A DNA stretch of 64,000 nucleotides from Amycolatopsis sp. EV170708-02-1 (GTDB taxonomy: Bacteria > Actinomycetota > Actinomycetes > Mycobacteriales > Pseudonocardiaceae), in NCBI RefSeq assembly GCF_022479115.1, contig NZ_CP092497.1, positions 9,114,001-9,178,000 of the forward strand, given 5' to 3'. The notes under the pieces were generated by a model. That model did not search any database and was not told the DNA's origin. It was given only the letters and a program-made list of their open reading frames with translations. Shown here one piece after another: positions 54,566-63,406 of the stretch (position 1 is its first letter; each line of letters starts with the position of its first letter). The position numbers and the translations under genes were made by a program.

Positions 54566-55936
54566 TCAGAGCCCGATCACCGGCGGGACCGGCTTTGTCT
54601 CAGTGCCGCCGAAGACGCTGTCAGGGTCGGCTTCCTGCAGGTAAGAAGCGCGCTTGTGTTCCTCGTCTTCGCCGCCTTTGCCCTTGCCCGCACCGGCGCC
54701 CATCGGGCCCATCCCCGGTGCGCCAGGCCTGCCCGCGCCCCCGGCGGGACCACCGGGCATCCCGGGGCGGGCCACCTGGCCGGGCTGACCGGGAGGCATC
54801 GCCCCGCTGCCGCGACCGGGTCCAGGCGCCGAGCCGCTTCCCGGGCCGCCGGACGAGCCCGAGCCGGGCCCGAAACCGCCGCCTACACCAGGCCCGAAGC
54901 CCGGCCCGAAACCACTTCCGCCACCACCAGGGCCGAAGTTGGTACCGCCGCCGGTGCCGGGGCCGAAGGACGGCGGCTGGTAACCCGGATACGACGATGG
55001 CTGCGGAGGCGTGTATCCCGCCGCCCGCGTGCCGTCGTCGTACTGACCAGGGCGGAAGCCCGGATCGGAGGGCTGCGGGCTTGGGACCTCATACGGCCGT
55101 TGGTTCGGTGTTTCGGGACCGCCAGGCGGAGGCCCCGACGGTGGTGGCGGCGGCTGGACCCCGCCCGGAGGCGGCCGATACCCGTCGCCACCGGAATCCG
55201 AGCGCCCGTCGAACCCGCGCACTTTGCCGCCGTCGCCAGGACCGGGCCGGCTGTCGTCGACCTTGAAATCGCCGCCGTCGAACGCGCCGAGCTGCCCGTA
55301 GTCGATGGTTCGGCCGGCGTTGTTCGAGGTGGACTGCTCGTTGTAGGCGTGGTAGCGCTCGAGATTCGCCTGCGCTTTTTGGTTGTACTGGTTGACCTTG
55401 TCTTCGGTGTCGGTGTCCCACGGCGTCACGTCGTCGTAGGTGCCCGTGGTCGGCGGGTCGGCGGCGACTTCGCGGTTCAGCGAGTTCTTCAGCGACACGA
55501 ACTGATCCAGCTGCGTCTGCGTCAGCCCCGAATTGCGCTCCAGGCTCGATGACGCCGACGTGGAGGAGTCGGCGAGCGGCTGAAGCTTCGCCCGCGCGGC
55601 GTCCGCCGCTCCACCGGTCCAGGCGGTCTCCAACGCCGCCATCACGTCGCGGGTCCCGTCGTGCAGCTGGGTCTGGTTCCGCGCTTGCTCACCACCGACC
55701 CTGCGCGCCTCTTCCAGCGAGCCGGTGCCAGGGCCGTTCACGACGGCTTCGAGCAGCTGCTTGGGCGTCAGACCGCCTTGATCGACCCCGCCGGAGCCGT
55801 CACTCGCGTTCGAGGCGACGATGCCGCCGACGATCGCGCCGACCGGCCCGCCCACGGCGAAACCGGCCACCGCACCGGCACCGGTCTTGCCGAGCAGGCC
55901 GGTGGCCGCCGCCCACACGTCCCCGAACAAACCCAT
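54566..55936 (-). CDS. PPE-like type VII secretion substrate with Pro/Gly-rich tail
   Basis: 456 residues from ATG 55936; the frame is open further upstream but without similarity. An N-terminal Gly/Ala-rich segment (GAVAGFAVGGPVGAIVGGIVASN) and a helical bundle with AWTGGAADAARAKLQPLADSSTSA (WXG-like turn) occupy about 1-180. From about 250 it is Pro/Gly-rich (FGPGFGPGVGGGFGPGSG), ending in EEHKRASYLQEADPDSVFGG, a short segment recurrent in actinobacterial ESX substrates. Just upstream of espG-like, its likely chaperone. Confidence 0.78.
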   Translation of the reverse strand: MGLFGDVWAAATGLLGKTGAGAVAGFAVGGPVGAIVGGIVASNASDGSGGVDQGGLTPKQLLEAVVNGPGTGSLEEARRVGGEQARNQTQLHDGTRDVMAALETAWTGGAADAARAKLQPLADSSTSASSSLERNSGLTQTQLDQFVSLKNSLNREVAADPPTTGTYDDVTPWDTDTEDKVNQYNQKAQANLERYHAYNEQSTSNNAGRTIDYGQLGAFDGGDFKVDDSRPGPGDGGKVRGFDGRSDSGGDGYRPPPGGVQPPPPPSGPPPGGPETPNQRPYEVPSPQPSDPGFRPGQYDDGTRAAGYTPPQPSSYPGYQPPSFGPGTGGGTNFGPGGGGSGFGPGFGPGVGGGFGPGSGSSGGPGSGSAPGPGRGSGAMPPGQPGQVARPGMPGGPAGGAGRPGAPGMGPMGAGAGKGKGGEDEEHKRASYLQEADPDSVFGGTETKPVPPVIGL

Positions 55937-56015
55937 CGAAGCCCTCCCCGGCCCAATCGGTCGATGTCGTGCGCTCACGCACAATACCGCGCCGATCACA
56001 CCTGGTAGGCGGGTT

Positions 56016-56387
56016 TCAGCCGAGAAGGCGAGCTTGGAGCCTGGTGAGCGGCCGGAGGGCCAGGAAGATCGGAACGGCCATCCCGGCCGCGATGAGGAAG
56101 TGCACGATCCACGCTCCCGCCAGCGTCGGCCCGCCCCACGTGCCCTCGGGATCGCTCCCCGTCCAGAAGAGCCCATAGGTCGCGATACGCCCGACGAGAT
56201 AGAACAGCAGCAAGGCGAGCAGAAACGCGACCGCGCTCGGACCGAAGGCCGCTACGAACCGCGGCCGTGACCCGCTTTCCTGCCCGAGCCAGCGCCGCGC
56301 CAGTCCACGCTGGACCTTCGCGCCACCGAGGTACCCCGGAAGCACGAGAAGCGCATAGACGGCGCGTTTCCAGTCCGAAATCGTCAT
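56016..56387 (-). CDS. Small membrane protein, function unknown
   Basis: 123 residues from ATG 56387 with about three hydrophobic segments (AFGPSAVAFLLALLLFYLVGRIATYGLFW, GAWIVHFLIAAGMAVPIFLALRPL) and an amphipathic basic N-terminal region (WKRAVYALLVLPGYLGGAKVQRGLARRWL). It begins 79 bases upstream of the PPE-like start and probably has its own promoter. The 190-base gap to the + strand YbaB gene should hold divergent promoters. Confidence 0.65.
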   Translation of the reverse strand: MTISDWKRAVYALLVLPGYLGGAKVQRGLARRWLGQESGSRPRFVAAFGPSAVAFLLALLLFYLVGRIATYGLFWTGSDPEGTWGGPTLAGAWIVHFLIAAGMAVPIFLALRPLTRLQARLLG

Positions 56388-56577
56388 ACCTAGCACGCTA
56401 GGGGCCACTGACCTGCGAGAACATCGGGTAAGCCGTCGGATCCGGTAGGGAAAACCGGAGTTCTCTGTGGTGATCCACACGACCGGGGTGCGGATGTCCG
56501 CCAAACGTTCCCCGATGTCAGACGCGTATGCCACACTCGGTCGCCGAATGGCTACGACGTGAACAGGGGAGGTTCGC

Positions 56578-57126
56578 GTGTCGAACCCTGAGCAGCTCTT
56601 CGCTGATTTCGAGGCCAAACTGGCCGACGCCCAGCGGAAGGCGAATCAGATGCGCACCGAGATCGAAAGCGTCTCGGTGTCCGAACGCAGCAAGGACGGC
56701 CAGATCTCGGTCAAGGTCAACCACGCGGGGAACCTGGTGGGCCTGGAGATCGGCCCGTCCGTACGGGACAACCCCGCGCTCGCGCAGGAGATCCTCCGCG
56801 TCGTCCAGAGCGCGCAGAGCAAGCTCGCGGGCGCGATGCAGACCGGCGTGCCGTCCATCGCGGGCACCGAAACGATGAACGAACTGGTCAACCAGCTGCA
56901 CAACGAGTACCCCGAACCCGAACCGACGGGTTACGTCGAGGGCGGTCACCAGGAGGCGGACGAGGACGACCGCTTCGTCGCCGAAGACGAACTCGACGCG
57001 CCTCCGCCCCCTCCCGCCCCGAAGCCGCCCGCACCCCCGGCCCCGCCCGCGCCGCCGCGTGCCGCGCGCCGGCAGCAGACGGACCACGAGGACGACTACT
57101 TCACCGGCGGCGACTTCCTGCGCTGA
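56578..57126 (+). CDS. YbaB/EbfC-like protein with acidic Pro-rich tail
   Basis: 182 residues from GTG 56578, after AGGGGAGG. The YbaB-like core (about 1-110) includes VSVSERSKDGQISVKVNHAGNLVGLEIGPS and is followed by an Asp/Glu region and a PPAPPAPPAPP run, as in the YbaB gene at 42654, which it resembles. It opens a + strand operon with an EspC-like and a WXG-type gene. Confidence 0.78.
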   Translation: MSNPEQLFADFEAKLADAQRKANQMRTEIESVSVSERSKDGQISVKVNHAGNLVGLEIGPSVRDNPALAQEILRVVQSAQSKLAGAMQTGVPSIAGTETMNELVNQLHNEYPEPEPTGYVEGGHQEADEDDRFVAEDELDAPPPPPAPKPPAPPAPPAPPRAARRQQTDHEDDYFTGGDFLR

Positions 57127-57150
57127 GCGGGTTCTTGAGGGAGGGAAAGA

Positions 57151-57492
57151 ATGGGGCAGCCACAAGGTAAGCAGGGCTTCAACGTCGATCCGGTGAGGAT
57201 CGACGAGCACGCCAAGCAGGTCGAGAAAACTCTGGAGCTGCTTCAGACCGCGTTGAGCGCCGACCAGACGAGCCGGATCAAGTCAGAGGACTTCGGTCTG
57301 ATCGGCGACCTCGTGCAACTCGACGCCTGGTGCAACACCGCCGCAGACAAGGCGGTCGAAGCTCTCAAGGCCGCTGTCGATGCCGGAAACCACCATGTGG
57401 ACACGGTCCGAGCGTGGGCTCAGGCGCGCCGCGTCGACGATGAATCCGCCCAGGATCTGGTCAATCGTGCGGGGCAGGTGAAGCATGGCTGA
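57151..57492 (+). CDS. EspC-like type VII secretion target
   Basis: 113 residues. The pattern FNVDPVRIDEHAKQVEKTLELLQTAL, then ALKAAVDAGNHHVDTVRAWA, matches the EspC/DUF2580-type helical ESX-1 substrates. Its stop region overlaps the start of the next gene by eight bases, implying coupled expression. Predicted to be exported. Confidence 0.78.
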   Translation: MGQPQGKQGFNVDPVRIDEHAKQVEKTLELLQTALSADQTSRIKSEDFGLIGDLVQLDAWCNTAADKAVEALKAAVDAGNHHVDTVRAWAQARRVDDESAQDLVNRAGQVKHG

Positions 57493-58561
57493 GCCGGGCT
57501 CGAACCAGATCATCCAGGACGCCACGAAGGAAACGGACTCCGAGAAGTACGTCGTCGACAGCGCCCTGGAGGGTGCGGGCGCGATTCAGGACACCATCGG
57601 CGGCATCGAGAAGCTCGTCCACGGCGACTGGACGGAAGGCCTGCTCAGTCTGGGTAGTGCGGGCGTCGACATCGGCATGATCGCCGCCGGCGGCAACCCG
57701 TTCGAATCTCTCTTGAGCTGGGGGTTCGGCTGGGTCATCGAGCATGTCGACTTTCTGAAGGAACCGCTCGACTATGTCACCGGTGATCAGGACGCGCTGG
57801 ATCTCGAAGCGCAGAAGTGGACCACCATCAGCAAAGACGTCCAGAAGATGGCGGAGGAACTCACGGACGAGGTCCGTAAGAACACCATGGACTGGACCGG
57901 TCAGGTGGCGGACCGGTACCGCGAGTACGTCCAGGAACAGCTGGACACCTATCGTGCGCTTTCCGACGCCGCGAGCAACGCGGGTGCGGTCGTGGAGATC
58001 TGCAAGACGATCCTCGACGTCGTCCGCACACTCATCCGCGACCTCATCACCGATACCCTCGCCAAGATCATCTTCATTCTGCTCAGGTACCCACCGCCCG
58101 GCTATCCCGGAGCCCTTGCCGGTGAAGGTGTTCCATTCGCCGTGAAGCAGGCGCGTAAGGCGATGGGGCAGGTTCAGCGCCTGATGAAGGCCTTTTCGAA
58201 TGCCAAGAGCATTCTCAAGCTCCTGGGCGAGGCGCTGGAATCCATCGCGAAGGGATTCGGCAAGTACGCGAAGGGCGTCGGGCAGGGGCTCAGCCACATG
58301 GCCAAGGAAGTCGTCCCAGACCTCGGTGGCGCGGCGATCAAGGAAGCCGTGAAAGGCGTTCTCGACGTCGGTGTCGGCAGTGACAACAACCAGAGCGACC
58401 TGGATAGGCAGCGTGACAAGACGAACACCACCATCGAGCCCAAGGACAGTGGAGTGGTCGGCAGCAGTGGCGGAAGGACGGCTGCTTCGTCGGTACGCAA
58501 GGCCGGCGTCGAGCCGGTATTCGATCAGCCTGGCGAGCAGCGGATCTCCGGTTCGTTGTAA
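57485..58561 (+). CDS. WXG-type type VII secretion substrate
   Basis: 358 residues. The central WXG-like hairpin is NTMDWTGQVADRYREYVQEQLDTYRALSDAA (about 130-165), preceded by the scaffold DQDALDLEAQKWTTISKDVQKMAEELTDEV. A membrane-like segment (VVRTLIRDLITDTLAKIIFILL, about 180-200) and an amphipathic, Gly-rich tail follow. The architecture resembles the N-terminal module of large toxins but lacks a C-terminal effector domain. The stop overlaps the DUF6346 start by one base. Confidence 0.75.
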   Translation: MAEPGSNQIIQDATKETDSEKYVVDSALEGAGAIQDTIGGIEKLVHGDWTEGLLSLGSAGVDIGMIAAGGNPFESLLSWGFGWVIEHVDFLKEPLDYVTGDQDALDLEAQKWTTISKDVQKMAEELTDEVRKNTMDWTGQVADRYREYVQEQLDTYRALSDAASNAGAVVEICKTILDVVRTLIRDLITDTLAKIIFILLRYPPPGYPGALAGEGVPFAVKQARKAMGQVQRLMKAFSNAKSILKLLGEALESIAKGFGKYAKGVGQGLSHMAKEVVPDLGGAAIKEAVKGVLDVGVGSDNNQSDLDRQRDKTNTTIEPKDSGVVGSSGGRTAASSVRKAGVEPVFDQPGEQRISGSL

Positions 58562-60252
58562 TGAAGAAGGCAAGCCGGACGAAGGCGACCGGCGCGGGTG
58601 TACTCGCCACGGCAGTGGCGGTCGCACTGGTGATCGGGCCTTTGCTCTTCTTCGTCTGCCTGACGATGTTCCGCTTGGCGGGGACGCCGGAGAACAACAC
58701 GGGACAGACGGCGGTCGACGACGCTTCGGCGGTGATCAAGACCTGCGATCGCCGAGGTCCCGTTTCCTCTGAGGGCTTCGGCTACTTCTGGGAGTGTGAT
58801 GCCGAGGTCACGGTGAACGGCCATTCGCTCGGCGTCGTCGAATTCGATCCCGACGAACTGACACCGGTCGATGGGACGAATGTGGTCGGCGTTCAGCGGA
58901 GTGGCGATCACTGGCAACGCGACGTCGCTCATCCCTATCGCCTGCTGCATGTGGCCGGGCTCGTGATCCTGGCGGCCGACTTCCTCGCAGTACTGGCTGC
59001 CCTGATTCCGCTGCTCGTCTCCGTCTTGTGGGTGTTCGCCCGCCTTCGGCGTCGAAAAGCACCCGAAACCGTTGCCTCGTGGGAAGAGGGGCAGCAGGTC
59101 ATCGTCCGGCTCAAGGCACCTCCGAAGCCGAAGCGTCGCTCTCCCGCCGGAGCCACCGTGCTGGGCTTCAGCGGTCTCTTCTCACTGTTGATCGGCGTGT
59201 GGATGTTCTACATCCACGGGCGCCTGAGCGGCGATCTTTGGGGATTCGCCGCGGCTCTGTCGATCGTGCTGCTCGGAATCGGATTCACGGCGGCTGCGGC
59301 TTGGTGGGCTTTCGCGCCGGATAAACCCGGCGATGTACGGACGATCGAACTCACGGAAGCGGGGATCAGGCAGCAGGGCGATTCGTCGGAACCGTTGGTG
59401 TTGCCGTGGAAGGATTTGCGCTCTGTCGTGTTCGACGAACGCGGGCGCCCGGGATGGATCAGTGTCCACCTGGCCCTGGCCGGCGAGGCGTCGAGGGAGA
59501 AGCTTCTCGAGGAGTACAGACGGCCCTCGAAACACGGTGTCCTCCTGACTCCGGAAATCGAGTTGGAGGAGGCGGAGTCGGCGTCGGAAGCGATCGAAGG
59601 TTTTTGCCCTGGCCTGGTGCATTGGCGCTCGCGCGAACTTTCGCGCAGTGGTTTCGGGCCCGGCGGAAGTTCCGGGTCGCGCCTGGTGAGATGGAAGGAT
59701 GGGGTATCCGCCACGCAGAGAGTGGAAGCCTCGCCGGCGGACGAGCCGGTCAGGATCCGGTCAGGCCGGATGCCAGGAGCGAGAATCCTCGGTTTCGCGG
59801 GGCTCTACGCGCTGATCGTCTTGTTGTTCGTCCTTCGTCAATCCGCTGATTCCGTGCCTGTCTGGCTGTCGCCTGTAGTCGTGCTCGCGACTGTGGTCTG
59901 TGGCGTCGTTCTCCACAAAACTCGATTCAGGGGAACGTCCGGCTTTCTCGAGGTGGACGAAGATTCTCTGACCTGGTTCGAGCGCGACACGCCCCCAAGA
60001 CATGTCGTGCCGCGCGAAATTCCACCGGTCGATGTCCTTCTCTCGAGTCTCCAGGAGATCCGGTTCGAGCGTGTTCCATCGGAGCACGGCCGGAGGTACG
60101 TCAGGGTTTCGGTTCGCACCGATGGTGTCCGGTCGGTTCTCGCGGAAAAGATCACGGCAGCCGCCGCGGCACGTCTGAAAGAGACACTGAAAGCAAGATC
60201 CGCCTTCGCAGGCGACGTGGCGCTCGACCAGTCAACGGGAACACCGGTCTGA
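58561..60252 (+). CDS. DUF6346 multi-spanning membrane protein
   Basis: 563 residues with about seven hydrophobic segments (near 12-38, 125-155, 195-250 and 405-450) and intervening soluble regions. The extracytoplasmic part near residues 50-100 (TCDRRGPVSSEGFGYFWECDAEVTVNGHSLGVVEF) has two Cys and matches actinobacterial DUF6346. Cytoplasmic stretches (WKDLRSVVFDERGRPGWI; LQEIRFERVPSEHGRRYV) recall PH-like folds. Function unknown; coupled to the WXG gene by a one-base overlap, so it may assist secretion or surface display. Confidence 0.75.
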   Translation: MKKASRTKATGAGVLATAVAVALVIGPLLFFVCLTMFRLAGTPENNTGQTAVDDASAVIKTCDRRGPVSSEGFGYFWECDAEVTVNGHSLGVVEFDPDELTPVDGTNVVGVQRSGDHWQRDVAHPYRLLHVAGLVILAADFLAVLAALIPLLVSVLWVFARLRRRKAPETVASWEEGQQVIVRLKAPPKPKRRSPAGATVLGFSGLFSLLIGVWMFYIHGRLSGDLWGFAAALSIVLLGIGFTAAAAWWAFAPDKPGDVRTIELTEAGIRQQGDSSEPLVLPWKDLRSVVFDERGRPGWISVHLALAGEASREKLLEEYRRPSKHGVLLTPEIELEEAESASEAIEGFCPGLVHWRSRELSRSGFGPGGSSGSRLVRWKDGVSATQRVEASPADEPVRIRSGRMPGARILGFAGLYALIVLLFVLRQSADSVPVWLSPVVVLATVVCGVVLHKTRFRGTSGFLEVDEDSLTWFERDTPPRHVVPREIPPVDVLLSSLQEIRFERVPSEHGRRYVRVSVRTDGVRSVLAEKITAAAAARLKETLKARSAFAGDVALDQSTGTPV

Positions 60253-60573
60253 CCGAGGCGCCCGTGGAAGCCGGGGCGCCGCCGGCGCCGATCACTCGGG
60301 GGGCTACGTGATCGACGCCGGCGACCCGATGCCCTCTTCCCGGCGAAAGCCGGGATCGGGGCAACGTCACCGCTTGGACGCGGCAACGCATCTCAAGAGC
60401 GGGCGTGATCGCCGAAGTGACGTCCGGGGGAAGGTTATCCCCGAAAGAGTGACGGCGTTCCGCTGCTCGCCTGATTGTCGCACTACGCGCCGAGAAAGTT
60501 ACAAAGTTCTTCACATCTTCGCCTGGAGAAGGGTGTCGACCGGACAACCGCTGGTCATGGCATGGTCTCTTCC
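60253..60573. other. 321-base intergenic region upstream of ribokinase
   Basis: No coding frame was found. It holds a GC-rich imperfect palindrome (GGCGCCGCCGGCGCC) after the DUF6346 stop, which may terminate transcription, and a hairpin CCCGGC-GAAA-GCCGGG (60339-60354). An AT-richer segment with TTACAAAG near 60500 is a plausible promoter of rbsK, but no clear -10 pairs with it. Confidence 0.5.
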
Positions 60574-61434
60574 ATGACTTCTCAGGTGCTGGTCATCGGG
60601 TCCGCCAATGCCGATCTCGTCGTCCCGGTCGATCGGCGACCTGGTGGTGGCGAAACCGTACTCGGTGGCGACACGATCTTGTCGCCGGGTGGCAAGGGCG
60701 CCAACACCGCGGTCGCCGCGGCCAGGCTCGGGGCGGACGTCGCGTTGCTCGGCGCGGTCGGCGACGACCCGTACGGCGAGTTGCTCAAGCGGTCGCTCGC
60801 CGAGTCCGGGGTGGACACGGGCTCGCTGCGCACGAGTGAGCGCCCGACGGGGATCGCGTACATCACGGTCACGCCGGACGGCGAGAACTCGATCCTCGTC
60901 TCGCCCGGCGCCAATTCCGTCTTGCGGCCCGAGGACGTCGACCTCGACGGCGCCGAGATCGTGGTGTTGTCGCTGGAGATCCCGCTCGAAACCGTCGAGC
61001 ACGCGGTCGCGAAAGCCGTTGAGCGCCACGTGAAGACGCTGCTGAACCTGTCGCCTGCCGCCGAGCTTTCCGCGAAGACGCTTCAGGGGCTCGACGTCCT
61101 TCTGGTCAACGAGCACGAGGCCGCCTTCCTGCTCGGCGGCGAGGCGGATTTCCCCAAGCTGCTCGACCTCGGTCCGAAGGCCGCCGTCGTGACGCTCGGC
61201 GCGAAGGGGGCTGCGGTGGTCACAGCGGATGGGGTGACGGAGGTGCCGTCGCCGAAGGTCGAGGCTGTCGACACGACGGGCGCCGGTGACGCTTTCGCGG
61301 GGGCGCTCGCGACTTCGCTCGCGAAGGGTGAGGAGCTGGCCGATGCGGCGCGCAAGGCGGTGAAGGTGGCGGCGATCACGGTGACCCGCCAAGGCGCGCA
61401 GCCTTCCTATCCGACGGCGTCCGAACTGGAATGA
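60574..61434 (+). CDS. rbsK: Ribokinase
   Basis: PfkB-family sugar kinase of 286 residues from ATG 60574 (ATG 60562 is possible). The signature 1 region is GGKGANTAVAAARLGADVALLGAVGDD (about 40-65) and signature 2 is DTTGAGDAFAGALA (about 230-243). Substrate-contacting ANADL is at the N-terminus. It makes ribose 5-phosphate. No ribose transporter is adjacent; ptsI follows after 68 bases. Confidence 0.92.
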   Translation: MTSQVLVIGSANADLVVPVDRRPGGGETVLGGDTILSPGGKGANTAVAAARLGADVALLGAVGDDPYGELLKRSLAESGVDTGSLRTSERPTGIAYITVTPDGENSILVSPGANSVLRPEDVDLDGAEIVVLSLEIPLETVEHAVAKAVERHVKTLLNLSPAAELSAKTLQGLDVLLVNEHEAAFLLGGEADFPKLLDLGPKAAVVTLGAKGAAVVTADGVTEVPSPKVEAVDTTGAGDAFAGALATSLAKGEELADAARKAVKVAAITVTRQGAQPSYPTASELE

Positions 61435-61491
61435 TGTCCTCTTCTGTGTTCTGCTGGTGGCTATGAGCCAGGTCACGCCGCCTATGAGATA

Positions 61492-61503
61492 TGGTCTAGA
61501 CCA
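61492..61503. promoter_or_regulatory. DasR-type operator overlapping the ptsI start
   Basis: TGGTCTAGACCA is a perfect palindrome identical to the core of the DasR-responsive element that controls PTS and GlcNAc/chitin genes in Streptomyces. Its last base is the first base of the ptsI ATG, so binding would block the start region. No dasR gene is in the window. Confidence 0.8.
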
Positions 61504-63143
61504 TGCCGTCTGAGTCACTGTCCGGGGTCGCCGTCAGTCCCGGCCGCGCGAGCGGTCCTGTCGTCCGGGTCGCCGAGCCGCTCGGTGAACCCGCGAGCAC
61601 ACCGGCACCGGCCGATCCCGCCGCCGAGGCCGCCCGGATCGCCCCGGCCGCGCAGATCGTGGCCGGCAGGCTCGAGAAGCTCGCCGAGACGGCCACCGGC
61701 GAGGCCGCGACGATCCTCATCACCACCGCGGCGATGGCGGCCGACCCGGCGCTCGTCTCCTCGGCGGAGCAACTCGTCAAAGACCAGAACCTGCCCGCAC
61801 CGCGTGCGGTACATCAGGCGGCGGGGAAGTTCGCCGACGCGCTCGCGGCCGCCGGCGGTTACATGGCCGAGCGGGCCCGCGACGTCCTCGACGTGCGCGA
61901 CAGGCTCATCGCCGAACTGCTCGGCATCGCGCCTCCTGGCGTCCCCGACCTGTCGTCGCCGAGCGTGCTCGTCGCCCGCGACCTCGCGCCCGCCGACACC
62001 GCCGGCCTCGACCCGGACAAGGTGCTGGCGCTTGTCACCGAAGAGGGCGGCCCCACCAGCCACACCGCGATCCTCGCCCGCGCGCTCGGGATTCCCGCCG
62101 TCGTCGCGGTCCGCGGCATCCTCGCGCTCGACGCGCAAGCGCTTGCGGTGGACGGTGACACCGGCGTCGTCGAGGTCGCGGACCCGAACGCCGAAGTCGT
62201 CGCGGCCGCCAAGACCGGCGCGATCGAGTGGGACGGCACCGGCGCGACCTCCGACGGGCACCGGGTGAAGGTGCTCGGCAACGTCGGGTCCGCCACCGAC
62301 GCCCAGACCGCCGCCGAGGCGGGTGCGGAAGGTGTCGGCCTCTTCCGCACCGAGTTCTGCTACCTCGACGCCTCCTCCGAGCCGAGCGTCGAAGAGCAGC
62401 GCAAGGCCTACACCGCCGTGCTCACGCCGTTCCGCGGCAAGCCGGTCATCGTCCGCACCCTCGACGCGGGCGCGGACAAACCCCTCGCGTTCCTGGAGCC
62501 CGAGGACGAGCCCAACCCGGCGCTCGGCGTACGCGGCCTTCGTGTCGCCTTCGACCGTCCCGAGATCCTCGACCGCCAGCTCGAGGCCATCGCGGGTGCC
62601 GCGCAGGACTCCGGCGCCGAGGTTTCGGTGATGGCCCCGATGGTCGCCACCGCCGCCGAGGCCGCCTGGTTCGCCGAGCGCGCCCGCGCCGCCGGAATCG
62701 CCCGTGCGGGCGTGATGATCGAGATCCCGGCCGCCGCGCTGACCGCCCGCGAGATCCTCGACGCGGTCGACTTCGTCTCCGTCGGCACCAACGACCTCGC
62801 GCAGTACACCTTCGCCGCGGATCGCCAGCTCGGCGCCGTCGCCAAGCTCAACGACCCGTGGCAGCCCGGCCTGCTGCGCCTGCTCAAGATCATCGGCCAG
62901 GCCGCGAAGGACACCGGCAAGCCCGCCGGGGTCTGCGGTGAGGCCGCCGCCGACCCGAGGCTCGCGCTGGTGCTGGCCGGGCTCGGCCTGACCAGCCTTT
63001 CGATGAACGCGCCCGCCGTGCGCGCGGTCGGCGCGAGCCTGGCGGCCACGACGCTGGCCGAATGCGAGGCGCTGGCCGACGCCGCGTTGGCCACGTCGGA
63101 CCCGGTCGCCGCCCGGCAGGCCGCGAATTCTGTCGCGCGCTGA
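61503..63143 (+). CDS. ptsI: Phosphoenolpyruvate-protein phosphotransferase, PTS enzyme I
   Basis: Enzyme I of the PTS, 546 residues, which moves phosphate from PEP to HPr. The active His lies in EEGGPTSHTAILARALGIPAVVAV (about 180-200), and the PEP-binding barrel includes GVGLFRTEFCYLD, RTLDAGADKPLAF, GVMIEIPAA, VDFVSVGTNDLAQYTFAADR and GVCGEAAADP. ATG 61503 overlaps the DasR-type site, so the transcript may be nearly leaderless. The genes for HPr and EII are not in the window. Confidence 0.94.
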   Translation: MPSESLSGVAVSPGRASGPVVRVAEPLGEPASTPAPADPAAEAARIAPAAQIVAGRLEKLAETATGEAATILITTAAMAADPALVSSAEQLVKDQNLPAPRAVHQAAGKFADALAAAGGYMAERARDVLDVRDRLIAELLGIAPPGVPDLSSPSVLVARDLAPADTAGLDPDKVLALVTEEGGPTSHTAILARALGIPAVVAVRGILALDAQALAVDGDTGVVEVADPNAEVVAAAKTGAIEWDGTGATSDGHRVKVLGNVGSATDAQTAAEAGAEGVGLFRTEFCYLDASSEPSVEEQRKAYTAVLTPFRGKPVIVRTLDAGADKPLAFLEPEDEPNPALGVRGLRVAFDRPEILDRQLEAIAGAAQDSGAEVSVMAPMVATAAEAAWFAERARAAGIARAGVMIEIPAAALTAREILDAVDFVSVGTNDLAQYTFAADRQLGAVAKLNDPWQPGLLRLLKIIGQAAKDTGKPAGVCGEAAADPRLALVLAGLGLTSLSMNAPAVRAVGASLAATTLAECEALADAALATSDPVAARQAANSVAR

Positions 63144-63219
63144 CGAAAACCCGCCGAAGGGGCACCGTTTCGCACACACCTCACGTGAGTGCGAAGGTGC
63201 CCCTTCATCGTGTTTTCGT
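63144..63219 (+). terminator. Terminator after ptsI
   Basis: GAAGGGGCACC (63156-63166) pairs with GGTGCCCCTTC (63196-63206), continued inside by TTCGCAC/GTGCGAA with a two-base bulge and outside by CGAAAAC/GTTTTCG. The hairpin starts directly after the ptsI stop and can serve as a bidirectional terminator. The remaining 63220-63406 gap includes a dispersed element copy and the promoter region of the MFS gene. Confidence 0.85.
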
Positions 63220-63297
63220 GGGGCCTTCGGCCCCGAAAGAGGGCGCGCGACGTGAAGTCTCCGTCGGGCGCGGGGCGCCCTTTGGGAGACGCCAAGC

Positions 63298-63320
63298 GGT
63301 AGCAAAGGTCCCCCGCTCCC
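63298..63320. repeat. Dispersed element, copy 3
   Basis: GGTAGCAAAGGTCCC followed by CCGCTCCC matches the copy at 12506 at 22 of 23 bases. The second palindromic arm is reduced. It lies in the gap between ptsI and the MFS gene. Confidence 0.7.
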
Positions 63321-63406
63321 CGAAAAGGATCGGGGGGCATGTCGAAATCCGGTCGACCGCTTCGACGCCTAGGTGAAGACACCGAAGCGACGAAAGGACG
63401 CCGACC

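Noticed and set aside
60339..60354. GAAA-tetraloop hairpin CCCGGC-GCCGGG as a possible small RNA or riboswitch
   Set aside because: It is a single six-base-pair stem with no surrounding conserved structure that I could recognise.
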